Assembly (NCBI GenBank): GCA_024236175.1
Contig: JACKKY010000002.1
Coordinates: 682,001 to 746,000, forward strand
Direction: 5' to 3'
DNA length: 64,000 bases
Source: Novosphingobium sp.
GTDB lineage: Bacteria; Pseudomonadota; Alphaproteobacteria; Sphingomonadales; Sphingomonadaceae
Shown here: in pieces, positions 18,116 through 26,391 of the stretch
How the letters are laid out: every line of letters starts with the position of its first letter
Numbering within the stretch: the first letter of the stretch is position 1
The notes under the pieces: generated by a model
What the model was told of the DNA's origin: nothing
Database searches by the model: none
What the model saw: only the letters and a program-made list of their open reading frames with translations
Made by a program: the position numbers and the translations under genes

Positions 18116-18799
18116 ATGACCGCTCCCACCTATCTTCCCGCCGAAGACCGAGCCCGCGTCGGCGAAGCGGTGTCGCGTGCCGAAGCCGACACGGCCGGCG
18201 AGATCGTCACTATCCTCGCCGATCGCTCCGACGGATATACCGACGTCGCGCTTTCCTGGGCGGTCCTCGCCAGCTTTGCGGCGATGACGATCTTCGCGCT
18301 GTTCCCCGAACCCTATCTCGCCCGGCTCGACTGGCTGCTCGGCCGCTGGCACCAGGAATGGACGCTGCACCAGGTGCTGGCCGTCAGCCTGGGCTTCGGC
18401 GTCGTCAAGTTCATCGGCGTGATGCTCATCCAGGCGATCCAGCCGGTGAAGTTCTTCCTCATCCCCCCGCCGATCAGGACCGCGCGCGTGCATGAACGCG
18501 CGGTTCGCGCCTTCCGGATCGGCGCGGAGCGGCGCACCCACGGCCGTACCGGCATCCTCATCTACCTTTCGATGCGCGAGCACCGGGCGGAGATCGTCGC
18601 CGACGAGGCGATCGCCACGAAGGTGGATCCCGAGGTGTGGGGCGATGCGATGGATGCGATGCTCGCAGAGCTTAAGCAGGGCCGGGTCGCAGACGGCATG
18701 ATCGCCGCCGTCACCCGCGTCGGCAAGGTGCTGGCGGAACACTTCCCGCGCCCCGAGAACGACGTCAACGAACTGCCCGACAGGCTGATCGAAGTATGA
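18116..18799 (+). CDS. TPM-domain membrane protein
   Basis: A 227-residue protein with a split layout. The N terminus (residues 1-40) starts the TPM-like fold (AEDRARVGEAVSRAEADTAGEIVTILAD). Two membrane helices follow (about 41-62 and 82-108). A cytoplasmic or periplasmic TPM half with HGRTGILIYLSMREHRAEIVAD follows. This architecture is the usual second gene after a YgcG-type protein. It starts 9 bp after the previous stop with GGAGAAGACG as binding site. Biochemical role unknown. Confidence 0.88.
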   Translation: MTAPTYLPAEDRARVGEAVSRAEADTAGEIVTILADRSDGYTDVALSWAVLASFAAMTIFALFPEPYLARLDWLLGRWHQEWTLHQVLAVSLGFGVVKFIGVMLIQAIQPVKFFLIPPPIRTARVHERAVRAFRIGAERRTHGRTGILIYLSMREHRAEIVADEAIATKVDPEVWGDAMDAMLAELKQGRVADGMIAAVTRVGKVLAEHFPRPENDVNELPDRLIEV

Positions 18800-19344
18800 G
18801 CCAGGATGCGGATGCCCCGGACGAGGTGGTCTGGGAAGGCAAGTTCATCACCGCGCGCAAGAAGGGCCGCTGGGAATATGTCAGCCGTGCGCGCGGAATC
18901 CGCGCCGCCGTGATCCTCGCGGTGGACGAGGAGGACCACGTCATCCTCGTCGAACAATTCCGCGTCCCCCTTGGCAAGGCGTGCATCGAACTGCCCGCCG
19001 GGCTGATCGGCGACGGTGCGGGCGATGACGGTGAGGACGCCACGGCCGCCGCCGCGCGCGAGCTGGAAGAGGAAACCGGCTACCGCGCCGGCAGGCTGGA
19101 AGTGCTCGGAGAATTCTATTCCTCGCCGGGCATGGTCAGCGAGAGCTTCACGCTGCTCAGGGCCCATGAACTGGTTCGCGTCGGCGACGGCGGCGGCACG
19201 GACAGCGAGGATATCACCGTGCATCGCGTCCCGCTCGCGCGGATCGGCGAAGCGATCGACACATGGCGCGCGCAGGGCCTGGGGATAGACGTGCGGCTGC
19301 TGACCCTGCTCGGCCCCGGAATACTGGGAGCCAAGAACGCATGA
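18796..19344 (+). CDS. Nudix hydrolase, ADP-ribose pyrophosphatase type
   Basis: A 182-residue protein. The Nudix box sits at about 77-99, with the metal-binding core AARELEEETGY at 86-96, preceded by ELPAGLIGD, which is typical of the ADP-sugar pyrophosphatase branch (hydrolysis of ADP-ribose to AMP and ribose-5-phosphate). The SPGMVSES loop after the box also fits this branch. It overlaps the TPM gene by 4 bp and the SDR gene by 4 bp, so it is translationally coupled to both. Confidence 0.9.
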   Translation: MSQDADAPDEVVWEGKFITARKKGRWEYVSRARGIRAAVILAVDEEDHVILVEQFRVPLGKACIELPAGLIGDGAGDDGEDATAAAARELEEETGYRAGRLEVLGEFYSSPGMVSESFTLLRAHELVRVGDGGGTDSEDITVHRVPLARIGEAIDTWRAQGLGIDVRLLTLLGPGILGAKNA

Positions 19345-20123
19345 GCGGACGCGTGGCAGGCAAGAAGGCGCTGGTCACCGGCGCGGCGCGCGGGCTCGGC
19401 GCCGCGATCGCGGGCAAGCTCGCCGACGAAGGCGCACAGGTGCTGCTGACCGACATCAACGAGGCGGGCGCCGCCGAACAGGCTGCCGCCATCAATGCCC
19501 GGTGCGGCGAAGGCACTGCGTATGCGGTCCGGCACGACGTGACCAGCGAGCAGGACTGGCAGGCGGCGGTCGATGCGGCGCGGGACAGGCTTGGCGGCTT
19601 GTCGATCCTCGTCAACAACGCCGGCATCGCCCCGGGCGGTTCGATAGAATCGGTCAGCTACGAAACCTGGAAACAGGCCTTCGCGATCAACGTCGACGGC
19701 GTGTTCCTCGGCTGCCGGCTGGCCCTTCCCCTGCTGCGCGAGAACCAGCCCGCCTCCATCGTCAACATGTCGTCGATCTCGGCGATGATCGCTGGACCGG
19801 CGCTGATCGCCTACAACGCCTCCAAGGCGGCGGTGTGGATGCTCACCAAGTCGGTAGCGCTGCAATGCGCGAAAAAGGGCTGGGACATCCGCTGCAATTC
19901 GGTCCACCCGACGTTCGTCGACACCGACATCCTCGAGAACTTCCGGCTCGACAAGTCCAGGCCGCGCGAGGACACGCTGGACAAGCTTTCCGCGCAGGTG
20001 CCCATCGGCCGCATCGGCGAACCGGAAGAAATCGCGCTGGGCGTGCTTTACCTCGCCAGCGACGAAAGCCGCTACATGACCGGCGCCGAACTCAAGCTCG
20101 ACGGCGGCATTTCCGCGATGTGA
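19341..20123 (+). CDS. Short-chain dehydrogenase/reductase
   Basis: A 260-residue classical SDR. The cofactor loop TGAARGLG is at 13-20, NNAG at 92-95, and the catalytic set is Ser145, Tyr158 and Lys162 (YNASK). Asp38 after the second strand (LLTDIN) favours NAD over NADP. DGGISAM at the C terminus is the usual SDR ending. The start at 19341 overlaps the Nudix stop as ATGA. Substrate unknown; it is similar in layout to hydroxysteroid and sugar dehydrogenases. Convergent with mmsB, 6 bp apart. Confidence 0.9.
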   Translation: MSGRVAGKKALVTGAARGLGAAIAGKLADEGAQVLLTDINEAGAAEQAAAINARCGEGTAYAVRHDVTSEQDWQAAVDAARDRLGGLSILVNNAGIAPGGSIESVSYETWKQAFAINVDGVFLGCRLALPLLRENQPASIVNMSSISAMIAGPALIAYNASKAAVWMLTKSVALQCAKKGWDIRCNSVHPTFVDTDILENFRLDKSRPREDTLDKLSAQVPIGRIGEPEEIALGVLYLASDESRYMTGAELKLDGGISAM

Positions 20124-20129
20124 CGAGGC

Positions 20130-20999
20130 TTACAGCGTCGTGAAGATCGCGCCGAAGTCCTTGCCGCCGCCGCCGGCCTCGTTGAAGGCATCGTAGATTT
20201 CGGTCGCGTGCTTGCCGAGCGCGACCTTGGCGCCCGATGCCTCGGCCGCGGCCATCGCCAGCTTCAGGTCCTTGAGCATCAGCGCCGAGGCGAAGCCGCC
20301 CTGGTAGTCGTTGTCGGCCGGGCTTGCCGCACCGATCCCGGGCGCGGGCGTGTAATCGTTGAGCGACCAGTTGTAGCCGGTGGCCTTGGAGCTGATCTCG
20401 TAGAACATCTGCATGTCGAGGCCGTTCTTCTCGGCCAGCTTGAGCGCTTCGCAGGTGCCGATCATGTGGATCGCCAGCAGCATGTTGTTGCACATCTTGG
20501 CGACCTGACCGGCGCCGATGGCTCCGGCATGGATCACCGCCTTGGCCATCGGCTCGAGCACAGGCTTCGCGCGCTCGAACGCTTCGTCGGTGCCGCCGAC
20601 CATGAAGGTCAGCGTGCCGCCGTTGGCCGCCGCAATTCCGCCCGAAACCGGCGCGTCGACCATGTCATGCCCGGCCTCGCCCGCCAGCGCGGCCACTTCG
20701 CGCGCCGTCGCGACATCGATCGTCGAACAGTCGAGCAGGAGCGCGGAAGCGGGCGCATGGCCGATCACATCGGCGGTGTAGACGCTCTTCACGATCGCGC
20801 CGTTGGGCAGCATCGAGACGACCGCATCGACACCCTGCACCGCCTCGCGGACATTGGTGTAGGGGGCGCAGCCGTTCTCCTGCGCGCGGGACAGCGCCTC
20901 TTCGGCAAGGTCGAAGGCGTGAACCTCGTGACCTGCCCTGACGAGGTTCGCGGCCATGCCGCCACCCATGTTGCCAAGCCCGATGAACGCGATCTTCAT
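20130..20999 (-). CDS. mmsB: 3-hydroxyisobutyrate dehydrogenase
   Basis: A 289-residue NAD-dependent enzyme that oxidises 3-hydroxyisobutyrate to methylmalonate semialdehyde in valine breakdown. It shows the N-terminal Rossmann motif FIGLGNMGGGM (5-15), the substrate loop DAPVSGG at 115-121 and the catalytic Lys168 in GQVAKMCNN. The start at 20999 is the ATG directly before the Rossmann strand. Last gene of the leftward four-gene valine operon, 4 bp after the crotonase gene. Confidence 0.94.
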   Translation of the reverse strand: MKIAFIGLGNMGGGMAANLVRAGHEVHAFDLAEEALSRAQENGCAPYTNVREAVQGVDAVVSMLPNGAIVKSVYTADVIGHAPASALLLDCSTIDVATAREVAALAGEAGHDMVDAPVSGGIAAANGGTLTFMVGGTDEAFERAKPVLEPMAKAVIHAGAIGAGQVAKMCNNMLLAIHMIGTCEALKLAEKNGLDMQMFYEISSKATGYNWSLNDYTPAPGIGAASPADNDYQGGFASALMLKDLKLAMAAAEASGAKVALGKHATEIYDAFNEAGGGGKDFGAIFTTL

Positions 21000-21003
21000 G
21001 GCG

Positions 21004-21786
21004 TCACCTGTTCTTCCAGTTGGCGGCGCGCTTTTCGACAAAGGCCTTCATGCCCTCGGTCCTGTCCTCGGTCGCGGCGAGGATGCTCCAGGTGCGGCGC
21101 TCGTAAAGCAGGCCCTGTTCCAGCGTGGTCTCGAAGGCGACGTTGACCATCTCCTTGTTGAGCAGCGCCGCGAGACGGGGCATCGAGGCAATCTCTGCGG
21201 CTACCTCGAGTGCCTTTTCCAGCAATTCCTCGTGCGGGAAGATACGCGCGACAAGGCCGGACTTCTCGGCTTCCTCAACGTCCATCATGCGCCCCGTCAG
21301 GCACAAGTCCATCGCCTTGGCCTTGCCGATCGCCCGGGTGAGGCGCTGGGTACCGCCCATGCCGGGCGCGACCGCGAGCTTGATTTCGGGCTGGCCGAAC
21401 TTTGCCTTGTCAGACGCGATGATCATGTCCGCCATCATCGCCAGTTCGCAGCCTCCGCCCAGCGCGAAGCCGTTCACCGCCGCGATCCAGGGCTTGCGCA
21501 CGGCATTGGCGATGCCGTTCTGCCAGCCGTCGAAGAACGCCTTGGCGAAGAACTCGGTGGCATCCATATCCGCCATTTCCGAAATGTCGGCGCCCGCCGC
21601 GAAAGCCTTGTCGCCCGAGCCGGTCAGCACCGCGCAGCCCTGGCTGTCATCCGCCTCGAACTCGGCGAACGCGGCGATGAGCTCCTTGAGCACGGTGCTG
21701 TTGAGCGCGTTGAGCGCCTGGGGCCGGTTCAGCGTGATCAGCGTGACCGCGCCCTTCTGTTCGACGAGGATGGTTTCGTAGCTCAT
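21004..21786 (-). CDS. Enoyl-CoA hydratase
   Basis: A 260-residue crotonase with both oxyanion-hole loops (KAFAAGADI and NGFALGGGCELAM) and both catalytic glutamates in place (Glu in the GGGCELAMM helix and in FGQPEIKLAVAPGMGGTQRL). It hydrates 2-enoyl-CoA to 3-hydroxyacyl-CoA; the operon suggests methacrylyl-CoA as the physiological substrate. The start at 21786 overlaps the previous stop by 4 bp. A general fatty-acid role cannot be excluded. Confidence 0.93.
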   Translation of the reverse strand: MSYETILVEQKGAVTLITLNRPQALNALNSTVLKELIAAFAEFEADDSQGCAVLTGSGDKAFAAGADISEMADMDATEFFAKAFFDGWQNGIANAVRKPWIAAVNGFALGGGCELAMMADMIIASDKAKFGQPEIKLAVAPGMGGTQRLTRAIGKAKAMDLCLTGRMMDVEEAEKSGLVARIFPHEELLEKALEVAAEIASMPRLAALLNKEMVNVAFETTLEQGLLYERRTWSILAATEDRTEGMKAFVEKRAANWKNR

Positions 21787-22829
21787 AGCGGTTTCCATTC
21801 TTCCTGGGGTGGCAGGGGCGCGAAGATCGAATCGAGCAGTTCCTCGCTGACCTCCTCCGGCGTGGCCGGGTCCCATTTCGGCGCATGGTCCTTGTCGACG
21901 ATCACCGCGCGCACGCCCTCGGCGAAGTCGGGGCGCGTCAGCACGCGGCTGGCGATGCGGTATTCCATCACCATGTTGTCGGCGAAATCGTCGAGCCCGG
22001 CGCTGGTCGCAAGCTGGCGCAGCGCGACCTTGCAGGTCTGCGGGCTCTTGCTGCGCAGCGCAGCGAGTTCCTTGGCCGCCCAGTCGCTTTCATCCGCATC
22101 GAGCGAGGCAAGGATGTCCTCGAAGCGATCCGAGGCGAAATGCTTGGCGATGGCACCGGCATTCGCTTCGATGCGCGCTTCGGGCGGCGTGGCGGCCAGC
22201 GCGCCGAGCGCGCCGCCGATGTCGTGACCAGCCGCGATGCGTTCCTTCGCTTCGGCGAGCTGATCGGCCGACAGGTAATGCGTCGCCAGCCCCACCCATA
22301 GGCATTCGGCGCCGTCGAGCCGCGCACCCGTAAGCGCCAGGAACTGCCCGATACGTCCGCCCAGGCGGGAAAGGTACCAGCCGCCGCCGACATCGGGAAA
22401 CAGGCCGATGCCGGTTTCGGGCATGGCGTAGCGCGTATGCTCGGTCGCGACGCGATACCTGGCCGGCTGGGAAATGCCGACGCCCCCGCCCATGGTGATG
22501 CCGTCCATGAAGGCCACGACCGGCTTGGGATAGGTGAAAAGCTGGTGGTTGAGCTGGTATTCGTCATGGAAGAACTTGCGTCCGGAAACGCCGCCGTCGT
22601 TGAGCGCGGAATTCCTCAGGAAGGAGATGTCTCCGCCCGAGCAGAAGCCCCTGCCCTCGCTGTGATCGATGACGATTACCTTGACGTCGGGATCGTCGCG
22701 CCACTGCTCCAGCGCCGCGCTCATCGCGTGGCACATGTCCAGCGTCAGGGCATGGATCGCCTTCGGGCGATTCAGCGTCAGAAATCCGGCCACGCCCTCG
22801 CGGCGGACAATCAGTTCGTCGGTGGTCAC
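21783..22829 (-). CDS. 3-hydroxyisobutyryl-CoA hydrolase
   Basis: A 348-residue crotonase-fold thioesterase that frees 3-hydroxyisobutyrate from CoA in valine breakdown. Family marks are GFCSGGDISFL, MDGITMGGGVGIS, the ETGIGLFPDVGGGWYLSRL stretch and the HIBCH-specific C-terminal extension. The start is a GTG at 22829 that overlaps the TGA of the upstream acyl-CoA dehydrogenase; the frame stays open far upstream inside that gene but is not protein-like there. Same operon as mmsB. Confidence 0.92.
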   Translation of the reverse strand: MTTDELIVRREGVAGFLTLNRPKAIHALTLDMCHAMSAALEQWRDDPDVKVIVIDHSEGRGFCSGGDISFLRNSALNDGGVSGRKFFHDEYQLNHQLFTYPKPVVAFMDGITMGGGVGISQPARYRVATEHTRYAMPETGIGLFPDVGGGWYLSRLGGRIGQFLALTGARLDGAECLWVGLATHYLSADQLAEAKERIAAGHDIGGALGALAATPPEARIEANAGAIAKHFASDRFEDILASLDADESDWAAKELAALRSKSPQTCKVALRQLATSAGLDDFADNMVMEYRIASRVLTRPDFAEGVRAVIVDKDHAPKWDPATPEEVSEELLDSIFAPLPPQEEWKPL

Positions 22830-23968
22830 CTGAGCAAGTCCCGTCCCACGATCATGCGCATGATCTCGTTCGTGCCTTCCAGGATGCGATGCACCCTGAG
22901 GTCGCGCCAGAAGCGCTCGATCGGATAATCCATGAGATAGCCGTAGCCGCCGAACATCTGCAGCGCCTTGTCGACGATCTCGCTGCCGTTGTCGCTGGCG
23001 AGCTTCTTGGCCATCGCCGCAAAGCGCGTCTTGTCGGGGGCGCCGGCGGTCACCTTGGCGGCCGCGAGGTAAAGCAGCGCCCGGGCCGCTTCCAGGTCGG
23101 TGGCCATGTCGGCCAAGGTGAACTGGGTGTTCTGGAAATCGGCGATCGGCTTTCCGAACTGCGAGCGGTCCTTCACATACTGCACCGCTTCGTCGAGGCA
23201 GCGCTGCGCACCGCCCAGCGAGCAGGCGCCGATGTTGAGGCGGCCGCCGTCGAGCCCGGCCATGGCGAACTTGAAGCCGTCGCCTTCCTCGCCGACGCGG
23301 TTCTCCACCGGCACGCGGACGTTGTCGAAGATCACCTGCGCGGTGGGCGACGCGTTCCAGCCGAGCTTGCGTTCCGGCGCGCCGAAGCTGACGCCTTCCC
23401 ATTCCTTTTCGACCACGACGCAGGAAATGCCCTTCGGGCCGTCCTGGCCGGTACGGACCATCACCACGTAATAGTCGTTCACGCCGCCGCCGGTGGTGAA
23501 CTGCTTGGTGCCGTTGAGGACGTAGTGGTCGCCTTCCAGCTTGGCCGTGGTCCGCAGCGCGGCGGCATCGGAACCGGAACTCGGCTCGGTCAGGCAGTAG
23601 CTGCCGAGCTTTTCCATGGTCACCAGGCCCGGCAGGTAGCGCTGCTTGAGATCGTCGCTGCCGAACTTGTCGATCACCCAGCTCGCCATGTTGTGCACGG
23701 AAATGAACGCGGCGGTCGCCGGGCAGCCGTAGGACAGCGCTTCGAAGATGAGCGCCGATTCGAGACGGCCGAGCCCGATCCCGCCCATTTCCTCGGAAAT
23801 GTAGATCGAGCCGAAGCCGAGCTCGCCGGCGGCGGTTACGACGTCGCGCGGGAAGCTGTGGTCTTCATCCCATTTCGCGGCATTGGGCGTGATATGGTCG
23901 GCAGTGAACCGGCGGGCCATCTCCTGAATGGCGAGCTGGTCTTCGGTAAGCTGAAACTGTTCGGTCAT
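22826..23968 (-). CDS. Acyl-CoA dehydrogenase, probably isobutyryl-CoA dehydrogenase
   Basis: A 380-residue FAD enzyme that oxidises short branched acyl-CoA, passing electrons to ETF. The catalytic base is Glu364 in ILEGTNEIMR; YCLTEPSSGSDAAALRT and the FGKPIADFQNTQF segment are family signatures. First gene of the operon with 3-hydroxyisobutyryl-CoA hydrolase, hydratase and mmsB, which points to isobutyryl-CoA from valine. Methylmalonate-semialdehyde dehydrogenase, the last step, is not in the window. GAGCGGAGCCC precedes the ATG. Confidence 0.93.
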   Translation of the reverse strand: MTEQFQLTEDQLAIQEMARRFTADHITPNAAKWDEDHSFPRDVVTAAGELGFGSIYISEEMGGIGLGRLESALIFEALSYGCPATAAFISVHNMASWVIDKFGSDDLKQRYLPGLVTMEKLGSYCLTEPSSGSDAAALRTTAKLEGDHYVLNGTKQFTTGGGVNDYYVVMVRTGQDGPKGISCVVVEKEWEGVSFGAPERKLGWNASPTAQVIFDNVRVPVENRVGEEGDGFKFAMAGLDGGRLNIGACSLGGAQRCLDEAVQYVKDRSQFGKPIADFQNTQFTLADMATDLEAARALLYLAAAKVTAGAPDKTRFAAMAKKLASDNGSEIVDKALQMFGGYGYLMDYPIERFWRDLRVHRILEGTNEIMRMIVGRDLLR

Positions 23969-23986
23969 GGGCTCCGCTCAACAAGA

Positions 23987-24006
23987 ATTTAATCGCACGA
24001 TTAAAT
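23987..24006. promoter_or_regulatory. Operator-like palindrome upstream of the valine operon
   Basis: ATTTAATCGCACGATTAAAT: 9-bp perfect arms around a 2-base centre, 18 bp before the acyl-CoA dehydrogenase ATG. The AT-rich arms stand out against GC-rich surroundings. Its size and form suit a TetR- or GntR-type dimer; the regulator is not encoded nearby. Confidence 0.65.
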
Positions 24007-24093
24007 CGCCTTAACAGCGAATCGGCGGTTGCGAAAGCCCCACTTCCGCACGCCTCTTGCCTGACGGTGAAAAGGTCCCGCCGCTGACGTTAA

Positions 24094-25515
24094 TCAGCCC
24101 ACGATGTCCATGATTTCCTTGCCGAAAAGTTCCTCGTCGCCGGGGATCACCTTGGTCTTCTCAAGCGGCTTGGAGACCCAGGTGACGTTGACGAGGTCCT
24201 GCCAGGTGATGTTGTTGTTGGTCGCGTTTCCGCCCCAGCTGCCGCAGCCCAGCGAGAAGGTCTGGCGCATGCCGTTCCACAGGTTGCCCGAATTGGAGGC
24301 GGCCTGAGGCTGGTTGACCATCACCCGCGAGGTCTTGGTGGCCATCGCCAGCTTCATGATGTTCTCGTCGCTGGTCGAATAGATGCCGCAACTGTGCCCC
24401 TGCCCCTGATAGGCTTGGATGGCGTTGGTCAGCGCGATCGCCTCGTCGAGATCCCTGGCGCGGTAGAGCGCCATCGTGACGGTCATCTTCTCGCCCGAGA
24501 AGGGATGGTCCGGCCCCGCGCCGGTTTCCGGCACGATGAAGAAGATCTTGCCTTCGGGAATGCCGAATCCGGCCATCCCGGCGATCTTGTCGGCGTCCTT
24601 GGCGACGACGTTGGCGTTGATGTGCCCGTCGACCCAGATGACCTCCTCGAGCTTCTTCTTCTCGTCCTCGTTGACGACGTAGCCGCCCTGGTGGACGAGC
24701 TTTTCGAGCATCTCGTCATAGATCGCATCAAGCAGGATGACGCTGTTGTCCGAGGAACAGGACGCGGCGAGGTCGAGCGTCTTGGAAATCCGGATCTTTT
24801 CCGCCGCATCGTCGAGATCGGCGGTATCGTCCACGGTGATAACGGCATTGCCGACCCCGACGCCGAGCGCCGGCGTGCCGGAGGAATAGGCCGCCTTGAC
24901 CATCGGGCCGCCGCCCGTGGCCAGCACGCGGTCGCACTGCTTCATCACCTCGTTGGTCTTTTCGACCGACGGCGTCTCGATCGGGATGACGAGGTCCGCC
25001 GGCGCGCCCAGCTTCTCCAGCGCGCTGCGCATCAGGTCGCAGATGATCTTGTTGGTGATCTTCGCGCGCGGATGCGGGCAGATGATGATCGAATTGCGGC
25101 CCTTCACGGCGGAAATCGCCTTGATCACCGGCGTCGCCTCCGGGTTGGTGGACGGCGACAGCGCGCCGATCACGCCGACCGGCTTGGCGATCTTGACGAT
25201 GTTGCGGACCGGATCCTCCTCGATCACGCCCACCGACTTGTCGTCGATGATGTCCATCAGCGTGGCGCGCGTCTTGCGGAAGATCTTGAGGTACTTGCCG
25301 TCGTAGTTGCCGAGTTGCGTCTCGTCGACGGTGTGCTGGGCGATCATCTCGGCGGTCGATTCCTTGGCGACGGCCCACACCATGCCGCGGATCAGGCGGT
25401 CGACCTGTTCCTGCGTGTAGTTCTCTATCTGCTGCTGCGCCGCGCGCGAGCGGGCGACCAGTTCAGCGACTTCGTCAGCGACGGAGGTTTCAGCGATGTC
25501 TTCGACGGTGGCCAT
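24094..25515 (-). CDS. CoA-acylating aldehyde dehydrogenase
   Basis: A 473-residue aldehyde dehydrogenase of the EutE/AdhE-N type, which converts an aldehyde, NAD and CoA to acyl-CoA. The catalytic Cys is Cys253 in AASCSSDNSVI; the GNAVITVDDTADLDDA and SPSTNPEATP stretches are typical of the acylating branch, which lacks the Glu base of hydrolytic ALDHs. Candidates are acetaldehyde, succinate semialdehyde or sulfoacetaldehyde dehydrogenase; the sequence does not decide. It stands alone on the minus strand between the valine operon and a broken flavin reductase gene. Confidence 0.88.
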   Translation of the reverse strand: MATVEDIAETSVADEVAELVARSRAAQQQIENYTQEQVDRLIRGMVWAVAKESTAEMIAQHTVDETQLGNYDGKYLKIFRKTRATLMDIIDDKSVGVIEEDPVRNIVKIAKPVGVIGALSPSTNPEATPVIKAISAVKGRNSIIICPHPRAKITNKIICDLMRSALEKLGAPADLVIPIETPSVEKTNEVMKQCDRVLATGGGPMVKAAYSSGTPALGVGVGNAVITVDDTADLDDAAEKIRISKTLDLAASCSSDNSVILLDAIYDEMLEKLVHQGGYVVNEDEKKKLEEVIWVDGHINANVVAKDADKIAGMAGFGIPEGKIFFIVPETGAGPDHPFSGEKMTVTMALYRARDLDEAIALTNAIQAYQGQGHSCGIYSTSDENIMKLAMATKTSRVMVNQPQAASNSGNLWNGMRQTFSLGCGSWGGNATNNNITWQDLVNVTWVSKPLEKTKVIPGDEELFGKEIMDIVG

Positions 25516-25811
25516 GTCTCTAGGTTCCCTTGATGTCGCGAGGCCGGGGCAGCGCCATGAGCGTGCAGCCGGTAAGGCCTCAAGCAGTGCGGACTATGCG
25601 CCGTCCCCTGCACTTTTGGCGGCTTTCAGGCAAGATCATTTAGCGGAGGATGCCCTTTCCGGCAGCAAGCCGATTTCCGCCATTGCCGCTGTGGGCAATA
25701 TAGGAACTGTTATGCGAACGTGCACGGGTCTGCTGCAACTTGGCGGTTGCCCTTGCCATGGCGCTTCGCCATGACATCGGGCGAAACGACAAGACAAGCG
25801 AGGAACCCGAA
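25516..25811. other. Intergenic stretch with one short hairpin
   Basis: About 300 bases between the aldehyde dehydrogenase start and the flavin reductase remnant. I see no gene. A perfect 7-bp stem (CATGGCG, loop CTT, CGCCATG) is at 25757-25773, about 40 bp before the remnant; it may belong to the promoter or leader of either gene. Confidence 0.4.
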
Positions 25812-26297
25812 GTGAATCAAGCGGCCATCGATCCAGCCAGCTTCCGCCAGGTACTGGGCAGCTACCCACGGAGTCTGCGTGATTACCGCGCTGGATCCGG
25901 ACGGCGAACCGACCGGACTGGTGGTCAGGACATTCACCTCGGTCTCGCTCGATCCGCCGCTGGTCGGCTTCCTGCCGGACAAGTCCTCTTCAAGCTGGCC
26001 CAAGATCGAACAGTCGGGCCATTTCTGCGTCAACGTACTCGCCAGCGACCAGCAGGGCGTGTGCCGCCAGATGGCCGCCAAGGGCCGGAGAAGTTCGCCG
26101 GGTCGATTACGCTGTCGGAGAACCGGCTTCCCGTGATCGCCAACTCGATCGCCTGCATCGAATGTTCGATCCACTCGGTCACCGACGCCGGCGACCACTA
26201 CTTCGTCCTGGCAACGTGCTGAACCTCGAAACCACGCGACGAAGACCCGATGCTGTTCCACCGCGGCCGCTACGGCGGCTTTTCCGAAATCGGCTAG
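25812..26297 (+). pseudogene. Flavin reductase (FMN-binding split barrel), broken by several frameshifts
   Basis: Fragments in three frames join into one flavin-reductase-like protein (DIM6/NTAB type, about 160 residues): NQAAIDPASFRQVLGSYP, then ITALDPDGEPTGLVV and TFTSVSLDPPLVGFLPDKSS, SGHFCVNVLASDQQ, then GPEKFAG and NSIACIECSIHSV, then NVLNLETTR, then PMLFHRGRYGGFSEIG and a stop at 26297. Each switch fits loss of one base, near 25868, 26090, 26213 and 26238. The family supplies reduced flavin to monooxygenases. As read, no functional product is possible. Real decay and local sequence errors are both possible; see findings. Confidence 0.85.
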
Positions 26298-26298
26298 T

Positions 26299-26317
26299 CC
26301 GGCCTTTGTGTGGCCGG
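26299..26317 (+). terminator. Weak terminator-like hairpin
   Basis: CCGGCC and GGCCGG form a 6-bp stem with loop TTTGTGT directly after the stop of the flavin reductase remnant, followed by TTG. No long T-run. Confidence 0.4.
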
Positions 26318-26352
26318 TTGCGCACTTCGCGCTTGACTCGCGCGCACCACAT

Positions 26353-26372
26353 TGCTGAACGGCCGTTCAGCA
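26353..26372. promoter_or_regulatory. Perfect 20-bp operator-like palindrome
   Basis: TGCTGAACGGCCGTTCAGCA reads the same on both strands and lies 19 bp before the ATG of the SDR at 26392. GAACGNNCGTTC cores are common in TetR-family operators. The position suits repression of the SDR-hydrolase pair. No cognate regulator is in the window. Confidence 0.7.
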
Positions 26373-26391
26373 TCGGCATGGGAGATTTGAA

